Assembly: GCA_910584245.1 (NCBI GenBank)
Contig: CAJTZF010000026.1
Span: 1 to 38,645, forward strand
DNA: 38,645 nt
Origin: an uncultured Eubacterium sp.
GTDB lineage: Bacteria; Bacillota; Clostridia; Lachnospirales; Lachnospiraceae
Direction: 5' to 3'
Under the pieces are notes generated by a model. It did not search any database and was not told where the DNA came from. It saw only the letters and a program-made list of their open reading frames with translations. The stretch's first letter is position 1. Each line of letters starts with the position of its first letter. This document shows positions 25,476 through 32,696 of the stretch, one piece after another. The position numbers were made by a program, and so were the translations under genes.

Positions 25476-26498
25476 ATGGCAGACGCAAAGATTTACTATG
25501 AAAGTGACTGTAACTTAGGACTTTTGGATGGGAAGACAATTGCTGTTATCGGCTATGGCAGTCAGGGACATGCTCACGCATTGAACGCAAAGGAAAGTGG
25601 CTGCAATGTGATTATCGGTTTATACGAAGGCTCTAAATCATGGGCGAAGGCTGAGGAGCAGGGATTTCAGGTATATACAGCAGCAGAGGCGGCAAAGAAG
25701 GCGGACATTATCATGATTCTTATCAATGATGAGCTGCAGGCGAAATTGTATAAAGAATCCATCGAGCCAAATCTTGAGGCCGGAAATATGCTGATGTTTG
25801 CACACGGTTTCAACATCCACTTCGGCCAGATCGTACCGCCGAAAGACGTAGATGTGACGATGATCGCGCCAAAAGGCCCTGGCCATACGGTGCGCAGCGA
25901 ATACCAGGTAGGTAAAGGGGTTCCTTGTCTCGTAGCGGTACAACAGGATGCAACGGGGAAGGCGCTGGATATGGCGCTTGCCTATGCGCTTGCGATTGGC
26001 GGAGCAAGAGCCGGCGTTCTTGAGACGACCTTCCGTACAGAGACAGAGACAGACTTGTTCGGTGAGCAGGCCGTTCTTTGCGGCGGAGTTTGCGCGTTGA
26101 TGCAGGCAGGTTTTGAGACGCTCTGCGAGGCCGGATATGATCCGAGAAACGCTTATTTTGAGTGTATTCATGAAATGAAGCTGATTGTCGACCTTATTTA
26201 TCAGAGTGGTTTTGCCGGCATGCGTTATTCCATTTCTAATACAGCGGAGTACGGTGATTATGTGACAGGACCAAAGATCATTACGGAAGATACGAAGAAA
26301 GCGATGAAGAAAATTTTGAGCGACATTCAGGACGGCTCTTTTGCGAAGGAATTTCTTCTGGATATGTCCGAGGCAGGCGGACAGGCGCATTTCCGTGCGA
26401 TGAGAAAGCTTGCTGCAGAGCATCCGGCTGAGGTGATCGGGGAGGATATCCGTAAGCTTTACAGCTGGAATGGCGAGGACAAGTTGATTAATAATTAA
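25476..26498 (+). CDS. ilvC: Ketol-acid reductoisomerase
   Basis: Enzyme of 340 residues, the normal class I length, converting acetolactate to dihydroxyisovalerate with NADPH and Mg2+. The N-terminal Rossmann motif is VIGYGSQGHAHALNAKESG; the C-terminal knotted domain shows ETETDLFGEQAVLCGG, ECIHEMKLIVDLIYQSG and SNTAEYGDYVTGP, which hold the metal-binding acids. Start ATG 25476 follows TTAGGAGGA. It is in one transcript with ilvN and ends at the terminator 26515-26545. Confidence 0.97.
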   Translation: MADAKIYYESDCNLGLLDGKTIAVIGYGSQGHAHALNAKESGCNVIIGLYEGSKSWAKAEEQGFQVYTAAEAAKKADIIMILINDELQAKLYKESIEPNLEAGNMLMFAHGFNIHFGQIVPPKDVDVTMIAPKGPGHTVRSEYQVGKGVPCLVAVQQDATGKALDMALAYALAIGGARAGVLETTFRTETETDLFGEQAVLCGGVCALMQAGFETLCEAGYDPRNAYFECIHEMKLIVDLIYQSGFAGMRYSISNTAEYGDYVTGPKIITEDTKKAMKKILSDIQDGSFAKEFLLDMSEAGGQAHFRAMRKLAAEHPAEVIGEDIRKLYSWNGEDKLINN

Positions 26499-26514
26499 TG
26501 ATTTGATGCTTCAG

Positions 26515-26545
26515 CCCGGTTGGTATTGACCGACCGGGTTTTTTT
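26515..26545 (+). terminator. Intrinsic terminator after ilvC
   Basis: CCCGGTTGGT pairs with ACCGACCGGG (one G-U) around the loop ATTG, followed by seven T. A small palindrome, GTACA-AAC-TGTAC (26551-26563), lies directly after it. Confidence 0.92.
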
Positions 26546-26587
26546 CGGCAGTACAAACTGTACAAAGAGGATTGGAAGAGAAAATTT

Positions 26588-27307
26588 ATGGAAAATGACA
26601 TTTATCTGTGGCTTGTAACCTTTATGGCCCTGGCGTTGGTTTGTTTTGTTTTTTGCTTTATGTACATCCAGGTCCGGATGCGGGATCTGGAACAGAAAAA
26701 AACGGCGTACCAGTCTATTTTGAACCAGTCGTTGGAGACATTTGCCCGGGCAATTGATGCCAAGGACCGGGATACGAATGGCCATTCGATCCGTGTGGCC
26801 AATTATTCGCGCGAGATTGCGAGAAGGATGAACCTGAACGAAGCGGAGCAGGAGGAGCTGTATTATGCTGCTATGCTGCACGATATAGGGAAAATTGGGA
26901 TTCCGGATTCTATTTTGAAAAAGCCGGGAAAATTAAATGAAGAAGAAATAAAAATCATACGCAACCATACGTCAATCGGGGGGGAAATATTGCAGGATTT
27001 TACGGCGATACAAGGTATTAGCGACGGCGCCAGATATCACCACGAACGCTATGATGGCAAGGGATACAACGAGGGACTAAAGGGAGAGCAGATTCCTCTG
27101 TTTGCCCGTATAATATGTGTAGCGGACAGTTATGATACGATGTCCAGTAAGAGGGTGTATAAGGAGCTGCACGATGAGGAATACATATTGAACGAGCTGC
27201 AGCAGTGCAGCGGCAAACAGTTTGATCCGGATATCGTTCCCTATATGATTGATATGATTCAGGACGGGACGGCAAAATTGCAGGGGATGATTGATGTGGA
27301 GATGTAG
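26588..27307 (+). CDS. HD-GYP-type phosphodiesterase with one membrane helix and a GYN motif
   Basis: Protein of 239 residues. A single transmembrane helix (about 7-28) anchors a cytoplasmic HD-GYP domain, a class that degrades cyclic di-GMP. The metal ligands are in place: H66 (NGHSIRVA), H98-D99 (MLHDIGKIG), H127 (RNHTSIGGEIL), H151-H152 (YHHERYDGKGY) and D180 (VADSYD). The signature GYP is GYN here (159-161), a proline-to-asparagine change. Cyclic di-GMP activity is thus possible but not assured. Start ATG 26588 after GAAGAG. A sigma-D-like promoter and a hairpin follow it at 27332-27424. The adjacent motility-type promoter suggests a link to flagellar or surface behaviour. Confidence 0.85.
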   Translation: MENDIYLWLVTFMALALVCFVFCFMYIQVRMRDLEQKKTAYQSILNQSLETFARAIDAKDRDTNGHSIRVANYSREIARRMNLNEAEQEELYYAAMLHDIGKIGIPDSILKKPGKLNEEEIKIIRNHTSIGGEILQDFTAIQGISDGARYHHERYDGKGYNEGLKGEQIPLFARIICVADSYDTMSSKRVYKELHDEEYILNELQQCSGKQFDPDIVPYMIDMIQDGTAKLQGMIDVEM

Positions 27308-27331
27308 TGGCCCGGCATGTAAGTCAGGCTA

Positions 27332-27359
27332 TAAAGTTTGCTTCTGGTTTTGCCGATAT
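27332..27359 (+). promoter_or_regulatory. Sigma-D (sigma-28) type promoter
   Basis: TAAA (27332-27335), a 16-base spacer and GCCGATAT (27352-27359), matching the Bacillus sigma-D consensus TAAA-N14-16-GCCGATAT. It is in the gap after the HD-GYP gene, about 90 bases before the unknown gene at 27447. Transcription would start near 27366. No good sigma-A promoter was seen in this gap. Confidence 0.6.
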
Positions 27360-27379
27360 TAAATATAAGCTAAGGAGAG

Positions 27380-27424
27380 CGACTGTATTCAATGGATGGA
27401 TATCATTTGAACAGTCGTTTTTTT
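27380..27424 (+). terminator. Terminator-like hairpin in front of the unknown-protein cassette
   Basis: CGACTGT and ACAGTCG make a perfect 7-bp stem, extended by TCAATG/CATTTGA with a bulge, and followed by seven T. It could end the HD-GYP transcript. Because the sigma-D-like start lies before it and there is no room for another promoter between it and the gene at 27447, it may instead be an attenuator. Confidence 0.78.
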
Positions 27425-27446
27425 ATGTCTGAGAAAGGAGAATGAT

Positions 27447-28031
27447 ATGAGTATTGCAAATGTAACGATGGATAAGGGTGGACAAGGGGCCGGAGCGGCA
27501 GACGCATATTTGGGATTGTTTTCAAATCATACTGCCCGTGCATTTTCAGAAGCAGTCCAGGAGAAGCGGGAGGAGTACAGAGAAAAGATTGAGAAGGGAA
27601 CGACCGAGCCAAGTTTTCAGATCGGGGCTGTCAGTTACACGGAAAAAGAGTGGAAAAAGCTGTTGCATGCGTATGATGAAGTCCAGGATGCCATTCGGAA
27701 GGCGGCCGGGCTTGAGGTGAAAGAGAAGTCTGGCGGGAATGTTTGTGAGGAGGAAGAAGAGGCGGATGCAACTATGCTTACGTCTGAGTATATTTGCTGT
27801 ACGTGTCCGTCCGATGACGCGGGCCAGGATGACGGCCGTTACATTATCATTTATAGCAAAGATGGCATGCGGTGTATCGATGCGCAGACAGGGAAATGCG
27901 AGTGGGCAATTACGTTCCACAATGAATCCCAGTATGAGAAAATTATAGAAGTGCTGAAGGGAAGCGACAGGGATCATTTTGACATGGATGAATTTCGCGG
28001 CACGGTTGAGGAGATGTTATCAGACAAGTGA
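27447..28031 (+). CDS. Unknown protein, first gene of a LytTR/GHKL cassette
   Basis: Protein of 194 residues that I do not recognise. There is no signal peptide or membrane helix. The first half is polar and helical (FSEAVQEKREEYREKIEKGT), with a conserved-looking stretch EPSFQIGAVSYTEKEWKKLL at about residues 53-72 and a helical tail. An acidic run (EEEEEADA) follows, then a beta-rich second half with ICCTCPSDD and RYIIIYSKDGMRCIDAQTG. The look is of a Lachnospiraceae-type conserved family, which is only an impression. Start ATG 27447 follows AAAGGAG. It overlaps the response regulator by four bases (GTGA). A sigma-D-like promoter upstream hints at a motility-linked role. Confidence 0.75.
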   Translation: MSIANVTMDKGGQGAGAADAYLGLFSNHTARAFSEAVQEKREEYREKIEKGTTEPSFQIGAVSYTEKEWKKLLHAYDEVQDAIRKAAGLEVKEKSGGNVCEEEEEADATMLTSEYICCTCPSDDAGQDDGRYIIIYSKDGMRCIDAQTGKCEWAITFHNESQYEKIIEVLKGSDRDHFDMDEFRGTVEEMLSDK

Positions 28032-28753
28032 AATCAATCATATCGATTGCAGTCTGCGACGATGAGGTTGTGGCGTGCTGCGGCTTAGCAGAAAGAATAA
28101 GGAGTTATATGGAATCGGCCGGGGTTTTGTATGAAATTCGCACGTTTACGGGTGCGGGGGATTTTCTGCGGGCGAACGAGCATTTTGATATTATTTTTAT
28201 GGACATTATCATGCCGGAGCTGGACGGAATGCGGGCGGCGGAACAGCTTCGCAAAAAACAGACAGACTCTTTACTTATTTTTATTACATCCAGTAAGAGG
28301 TATGTGTTTGACGCCTACGAGGTGGAAGCGTTCCAGTATTTGGTGAAACCTGTCCCAGATGAGAAACTGCAGCGCGTATTAGAACGCGCCGTTTTGAAAA
28401 AAGCGGGCCGGGAGGAGGACTTTCTCGTTATTCAGCAGGAGCGCAGTAAGAAAAAAATTATGCTGCGCGATATTTACTATATTGAAATCCGTGGAAGAAT
28501 CGTAGATGTCCACGCGGCGGAGGGCGTTTTTTCGTATTATGAGCGGATGGGGGCGCTGGAAAGGGCATTGACGGAAAAGGGATTTTCCCGGTGTCACAAA
28601 AGCTTTCTTGTGAATTTGAGATATGTGTCGGTGTTCAATAAACAGCAGGTGACGCTTGATAACGGTGGAAAAATCCCGGTCGCCAAGCGGAGATATGACG
28701 CATTTAGTACCGATGTTCTCACATATATGAGAGGTAATGGGGGGATTTTATGA
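28028..28753 (+). CDS. LytTR-family response regulator (second system)
   Basis: Response regulator of 241 residues of the AgrA/LytR class. The receiver domain shows VCDDE, the phospho-acceptor D59 in IIFMDIIMPELDG, the switch T in FITSSKRYVFDAYEV and K in YLVKPVPDEK. The C-terminal LytTR domain is IYYIEIRGRIVDVHAAEG and CHKSFLVNLRYVSVFNKQQVTLDNGG. Start is GTG 28028, overlapping the previous stop as GTGA, and its own stop overlaps the kinase start as ATGA. The three genes are therefore translationally coupled. It is a different protein from the first LytTR regulator at 10190. Target promoters are unknown. Confidence 0.91.
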   Translation: MKSIISIAVCDDEVVACCGLAERIRSYMESAGVLYEIRTFTGAGDFLRANEHFDIIFMDIIMPELDGMRAAEQLRKKQTDSLLIFITSSKRYVFDAYEVEAFQYLVKPVPDEKLQRVLERAVLKKAGREEDFLVIQQERSKKKIMLRDIYYIEIRGRIVDVHAAEGVFSYYERMGALERALTEKGFSRCHKSFLVNLRYVSVFNKQQVTLDNGGKIPVAKRRYDAFSTDVLTYMRGNGGIL

Positions 28754-30150
28754 AGCCGGTTTTCATTCTTTTCTCTATCGTGTGCTACGCAGCATATGTG
28801 TTGTCGCTGGAGCGGTTGTGCTATAGGGCGCTCGGGTATGCGAGAGGAAACAGGATTATCTTTGTGGCAGCGCTGTTGGGCGGCTCGATTGGGCTGCAGG
28901 CCGTATGCAGTATTTGGGAGATTCCCTATATTGTCATTGCGCTGTGTAGGCACGTCCTGTTTGTGGGATTGGTGTGTATGCTGTTTCGCCGGGAGAGGGA
29001 GAAGAAGTGGATGGCCGCCGCTGCAATAATCGCCTGTAAGGAGCTGGTGGGGAATTTCAGTGGTTCCCTGCTTTCCTGTGCAGCGCTTGTCTTGCATTAT
29101 GCCGTCAGCCGGGATGAAATGGCTGTCTTGGACGGCTGGCAGGCGGAACTCGTTTTATGCCTTTCTTTTATTCCCGTTATAGGGGTTATAAATTGGCTTG
29201 CGGGGCAAAGGGCGGCACGTATTTTTACGGGCAGGGGAAAAAGCTGGTACGTTATGGTTGCCATTTTGCTATTTACGAGTATCTTTCTTGTAGATTTGTC
29301 CAATTGGGGGGCGAGCCGGGGAATTTTATTCCGCGGCGGGGATAATTGGAGCCTGTACTATAACCAGCTGTTCAGCTATGGCGCTATGGGGGTTCTTACC
29401 GCTTTGCTCCTATGCATTTCATTTGGTTTTGTATACGGCATGAACCGTATTTATATGGAGCAGGCCCAAAAGGAACAGTACCGGGGCCAGGTTGCGTTTT
29501 ACAGGGCGCTGGAGGAGCATTACCGTCAGGTGGAACGGGTCAGGCACGACTTGAAAAACCACATAATATGTTTACGGGAGCTTTTGGAAAAGCAGGAATG
29601 GGACAAAATGGAGCGCTATCTGGGCCAGATGCAAAAAAAAGGCAATGTGCTGAAGGACGGGGATATAACGGGAAACCGGGTTGTGGATGCGCTATTATAT
29701 GAAAAAAGAAATTTGGCGGGGCGCGCCGGCATTGTGTGGGAATGTGACGCCAGCGTTCCCGGACGTCTGGCGATGGATGAATATGATTTGTGCGTGCTGC
29801 TCGGCAATATTCTGGACAACGCAATTGAGGAGTGTGGGAGAATCGACCGGGACCAGCCATTAATCCGCATAAAAGCGGGGATGGTAAAAGGATGCCTGCT
29901 TTTGGAGGTGTCAAATAGTTCGGATATAAAATCGGACCGGGAACTATTCGTCTCTAAGAAGGAAGACCCTGGGGAGCACGGAATTGGGTGGATGAATATA
30001 ACCGAAACCGTGCAGAAATATAACGGCGTCATACATACAGAGCTGGCGGAGGGAACAGTAACCATATCCGTTCTGCTTCCTCTGGGACAGGCCGTACATG
30101 ACAGCGAATCAGCAGTTTGTGACATCGCGCTAATGCGTGGCAATATTTGA
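28750..30150 (+). CDS. GHKL-type sensor histidine kinase with multi-pass membrane sensor
   Basis: Kinase of 466 residues, AgrC-like in architecture. The first 220 residues form about six hydrophobic helices, the type that in AgrC senses a peptide. The phospho-acceptor is in ERVRHDLKNHI near residue 264. The ATPase domain has the N box GNILDNAIEECGR (about 350) and the G box GEHGIGWMN. Start ATG 28750 overlaps the response regulator stop, ATGA. The ligand could be a peptide, but no agrD-like precursor or agrB-like processing enzyme was found nearby. A coiled-coil protein follows 32 bases later. Confidence 0.9.
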   Translation: MKPVFILFSIVCYAAYVLSLERLCYRALGYARGNRIIFVAALLGGSIGLQAVCSIWEIPYIVIALCRHVLFVGLVCMLFRREREKKWMAAAAIIACKELVGNFSGSLLSCAALVLHYAVSRDEMAVLDGWQAELVLCLSFIPVIGVINWLAGQRAARIFTGRGKSWYVMVAILLFTSIFLVDLSNWGASRGILFRGGDNWSLYYNQLFSYGAMGVLTALLLCISFGFVYGMNRIYMEQAQKEQYRGQVAFYRALEEHYRQVERVRHDLKNHIICLRELLEKQEWDKMERYLGQMQKKGNVLKDGDITGNRVVDALLYEKRNLAGRAGIVWECDASVPGRLAMDEYDLCVLLGNILDNAIEECGRIDRDQPLIRIKAGMVKGCLLLEVSNSSDIKSDRELFVSKKEDPGEHGIGWMNITETVQKYNGVIHTELAEGTVTISVLLPLGQAVHDSESAVCDIALMRGNI

Positions 30151-30182
30151 ACCGAAATGAAAAATAAAGGAGGGTCACGCAT

Positions 30183-30617
30183 ATGCAAATAAAGACGATG
30201 GAGGGGCTCGTGGGAGCGAGCTTTAATATGAATTTGGTAGATGTGCCGATGCGGGTATATAAAGATGCCTGCCGCCGGGGAGATTTAGCGACGATGGAGC
30301 GGTCAATGGGATATGTGACGGAGTTTTCCGGGCGGGCCGACGAATATGGGAAAAAGGCCGAAGAGGGAATGAAGGAAGAGGCGGAAGAAGCAAGAGAGAA
30401 GGAAAAACAGCAGCGGGAAGAGGCTCTGGAGAAGAAACGGGAAGAGCGGGCGGAACAGGAAGCTGCAGTGGACAAGGAAGGAGAGGAAACGTCAGTATCA
30501 CAAGATACGAAAGCCGTGGCAGAAGCAAGCGGCAACGGCGGAACCGGAAAGCCGGTATTGCCAGAAAACTACGAACCGGCGTCAACAGGAAACGGACACA
30601 TATCCGTTCTGGTTTAA
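30183..30617 (+). CDS. Unknown protein with a long charged coiled coil
   Basis: Protein of 144 residues. The N-terminal 60 residues (VGASFNMNLVDVPMRVYKDA, then RRGDLATMERSMGYVTEFSG) look folded and conserved. From about residue 65 to 105 the chain is almost entirely E, K, R and A (a predicted coiled coil). The tail is low-complexity, ending GHISVLV. No signal peptide or membrane helix. I cannot name the family. Start ATG 30183 after AAAGGAGGG. It is the last gene of the cassette that starts at 27447, and a terminator at 30663 ends it. It may be the output or a structural partner of the two-component pair. Confidence 0.7.
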   Translation: MQIKTMEGLVGASFNMNLVDVPMRVYKDACRRGDLATMERSMGYVTEFSGRADEYGKKAEEGMKEEAEEAREKEKQQREEALEKKREERAEQEAAVDKEGEETSVSQDTKAVAEASGNGGTGKPVLPENYEPASTGNGHISVLV

Positions 30618-30662
30618 GCGTTGGGAAGAAGCCTATTTATCTGTTGGCAGGCTAAAAGTAAT

Positions 30663-30706
30663 AAAACCGCTGTAATCACCTATTTTGCCGGTGTTACAGC
30701 GGTTTT
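30663..30706. terminator. Bidirectional terminator after the coiled-coil gene
   Basis: AAAACCGCTGTAA pairs with TTACAGCGGTTTT, extended inward by CACC/GGTG with one bulge. A-run on one side and T-run on the other. It closes the cassette before the ECF sigma gene. Confidence 0.87.
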
Positions 30707-30750
30707 AAACTATGTCCGTTTATAAGATTTTATAATTATTTCTAAAATCA

Positions 30751-30778
30751 TGTCACAAAATGCTGTTTTATTCGGTTA
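30751..30778 (+). promoter_or_regulatory. Possible ECF-type promoter of the sigma factor gene
   Basis: TGTCAC (30751-30756), 16 bases, then CGGTTA (30773-30778). The layout fits an ECF sigma factor recognising its own promoter, as is common. A sigma-A match in this region is poor. The assignment is by position and pattern only. Confidence 0.35.
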
Positions 30779-30841
30779 TATATAGTGTAAGGACAACATG
30801 TGCGGATGCTGTCATCTATAATATTAACGGGAGGTGAAACC

Positions 30842-31387
30842 ATGCGGGAATCAAAAAAAGCTGTAAAGTTTATCGAAAAGATGTATAAGCTGTATGAGCA
30901 GAAAATGTATAAGATTGCATATAGTATTTTGCGTGATTCCGGGCTGGCAGAAGACGCCGTGCAAGAAGCTTTCCTAAAGCTGATGAAACGTGATGTGTAT
31001 TTTGAAGATCCGGCGTCCGATGACTGTAAGCGGTATCTGATTACGGTAATCAAGCATTCTTCGATTGATATCTACAATAAGAAGAGAAGAGAGCAGGAAG
31101 TTATGTGTGCCTCTTATGATGATGTGGAAGAAACGGTGGGGCAGGAGGACCGAAGCGGGGGATTGGATCTGGAAGAGATCATTTCCAGTTTACCGCCGAA
31201 ATACTATGCTGTTGTAAACTGTCTGATTATAAAAGATTTAACGGTAAACGAGACGGCGGTCGAGCTGGGAATAACGGCGGCGGCAGTGCGAAAAAGATTT
31301 CAGAGGGCAAAATTACTGTTAAAAATTCAGAAAGGATGTGAAGGGCATGAAACAGGGAGTAGTTTATATAAATCCAGCGTCTCTTGA
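30842..31387 (+). CDS. ECF-type RNA polymerase sigma factor
   Basis: Sigma-70 family protein of 181 residues. Region 2 is KMYKIAYSILRDSGLAEDAVQEAFLKLMKR, and region 4 is LPPKYYAVVNCLIIKDLTVNETAVELGITAAAVRKRFQRAKLLLK; there is no region 1 or 3, as in ECF factors. The start ATG 30842 follows GGGAGGTG. The last 41 bases overlap the start of the next gene, a membrane protein of DUF4179 type, so the two are coupled and the second is the likely anti-sigma factor. Its promoter at 30751 may be autoregulated. Confidence 0.9.
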   Translation: MRESKKAVKFIEKMYKLYEQKMYKIAYSILRDSGLAEDAVQEAFLKLMKRDVYFEDPASDDCKRYLITVIKHSSIDIYNKKRREQEVMCASYDDVEETVGQEDRSGGLDLEEIISSLPPKYYAVVNCLIIKDLTVNETAVELGITAAAVRKRFQRAKLLLKIQKGCEGHETGSSLYKSSVS

Positions 31388-32528
31388 GATTTCGGTAGAA
31401 GAGTTTGATGCATTGGAAGGAGCACATGAATTTTCCCAGGAATATAAAAAGAGGAAAAGAGAGATGCTCCGGCAATACAAAAAGAGAACGGATACTTCAG
31501 ACAGGCGCATTTACATGAAAGCGGCGGCTGCGGTTGTCATTTTGACAGTATCTGTGCCGCTGGTTGCACAGGCTGCGACAAACGGTGAGTTTTTTAAGAG
31601 AATCTGGGGGAATCTCGCAAGGGAAGATGTAGTAGCCCGTAGGGAAGTAATATATGATGAACAGGATCTTCCGCATGTTTATACATTTCCGAAGAGGGAA
31701 TATGTGGATATAGATCCGGGAAAGGCAGAAGAACTAATTGGGGCCCATGTATTTTATAAGCCTGTCGTAAACAAACTGGGGGATACGACGCTTACCATAT
31801 TGTCTTCGGTACATGATGGCAATGCGGCAGTGATAGAATTTAAGGTGGAGAGGAAAGGAGGGGTGAATGCTTTTAATTATAGCCAGATTGATAATGAATA
31901 TCATGGTGCTGAGTTTTCTCAGGATGTCGACTTTGAGTTCCATTTTCCAGACTGCTCAGAACACATTATTGTCGATTTGGAAAAGTCGACAAAAGACGTA
32001 CTTTACTGCTATAATTATATGACAATGGAGCCACATGCCTACGATACAAAGTCAAATGGGATTACGTTAGAGATGTCTGAGTATCCTTGTACCCGGCGGG
32101 AGATGTTTGAGGCGGATTCCGATACGTTTGACCGGTACAAGGAGCAAACAAAAACCAGCCAAATTGTAGTTCCGCTGCGCACTCCGGTGGAAAGGGAGGA
32201 TTATAAAAATGACGCCGGCGGTATTACGAGTATATCGCCACTGTCTCTAAAGATTGATACGGATACAGGGCTCGGTCTGGAAGGACAGAATGAGGAATTG
32301 TATGACGAGAAAAACATTTACTATGTGTCAGTAAATTATAAGGATGGGACGAAATACGTTGTGTGCGAACATAAGTTAAAGGGAGTGCACTCCTGTAAAG
32401 TCAAAATAGACAATACGAGTTTTATCTCTTATGATGCCACAGGGAATCTTATTTTTGTATTCAACCGTCTGGTGGACCCGCAAGAGGTTCAGTCCATCAC
32501 CGTAAATGAGACTATTTATACAAAATGA
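31347..32528 (+). CDS. DUF4179-type membrane protein, putative anti-sigma factor
   Basis: Protein of 393 residues. A charged cytoplasmic N-terminus (about 1-50) is followed by one transmembrane segment (RIYMKAAAAVVILTVSVPLVAQAA, about 51-74) and an extracellular region of about 320 residues. The position just after the helix, TNGEFFKRIWGN, is typical of DUF4179 proteins, which are encoded with ECF sigma factors and are thought to hold them inactive. The outer region is beta-rich and mostly unmatched. Start at ATG 31347, inside the sigma gene; GTG 31338 lies too close to the purine-rich site. Which signal releases the sigma factor is not known. Confidence 0.82.
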   Translation: MKQGVVYINPASLEISVEEFDALEGAHEFSQEYKKRKREMLRQYKKRTDTSDRRIYMKAAAAVVILTVSVPLVAQAATNGEFFKRIWGNLAREDVVARREVIYDEQDLPHVYTFPKREYVDIDPGKAEELIGAHVFYKPVVNKLGDTTLTILSSVHDGNAAVIEFKVERKGGVNAFNYSQIDNEYHGAEFSQDVDFEFHFPDCSEHIIVDLEKSTKDVLYCYNYMTMEPHAYDTKSNGITLEMSEYPCTRREMFEADSDTFDRYKEQTKTSQIVVPLRTPVEREDYKNDAGGITSISPLSLKIDTDTGLGLEGQNEELYDEKNIYYVSVNYKDGTKYVVCEHKLKGVHSCKVKIDNTSFISYDATGNLIFVFNRLVDPQEVQSITVNETIYTK

Positions 32529-32558
32529 CAGAGTAGTTTATAGAGTTCAAAGTAGTTG

Positions 32559-32592
32559 CTGGCCGTCTGAGTGTCATATTTCAGGCGGCCAG
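32559..32592 (+). terminator. Hairpin terminator after the DUF4179-type gene
   Basis: CTGGCCGTCTGA pairs with TCAGGCGGCCAG (one G-U) over 12 bp around a 10-base loop. The T-run afterwards is weak (TAAAATTG), so termination may be partial. It comes just before the promoter of the AT-rich restriction-modification-like gene. Confidence 0.7.
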
Positions 32593-32604
32593 TAAAATTG
32601 TATA

Positions 32605-32633
32605 TTGTGTTTCAATGCGAAACAGGATATAAT
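32605..32633 (+). promoter_or_regulatory. Promoter with embedded palindrome for the HsdR-N/methyltransferase fusion
   Basis: TTGTGT (32605-32610), 17 bases, TATAAT (32628-32633). A perfect inverted repeat, TGTTTC-N5-GAAACA (32608-32624), covers the end of the -35 box and most of the spacer, an ideal place for a repressor. Confidence 0.62.
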
Positions 32634-32696
32634 ACTTGGTAGGAATAAACGATGTAATTGCTTCTGTTGGGGGGAACTATGAGGAGGAGACAAGCA

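Noticed and set aside
27308..27446. Riboswitch or T-box in the gap before the unknown cassette
   Set aside because: The stretch is short and holds no conserved riboswitch core; the sigma-D-like promoter and simple hairpin explain it better.
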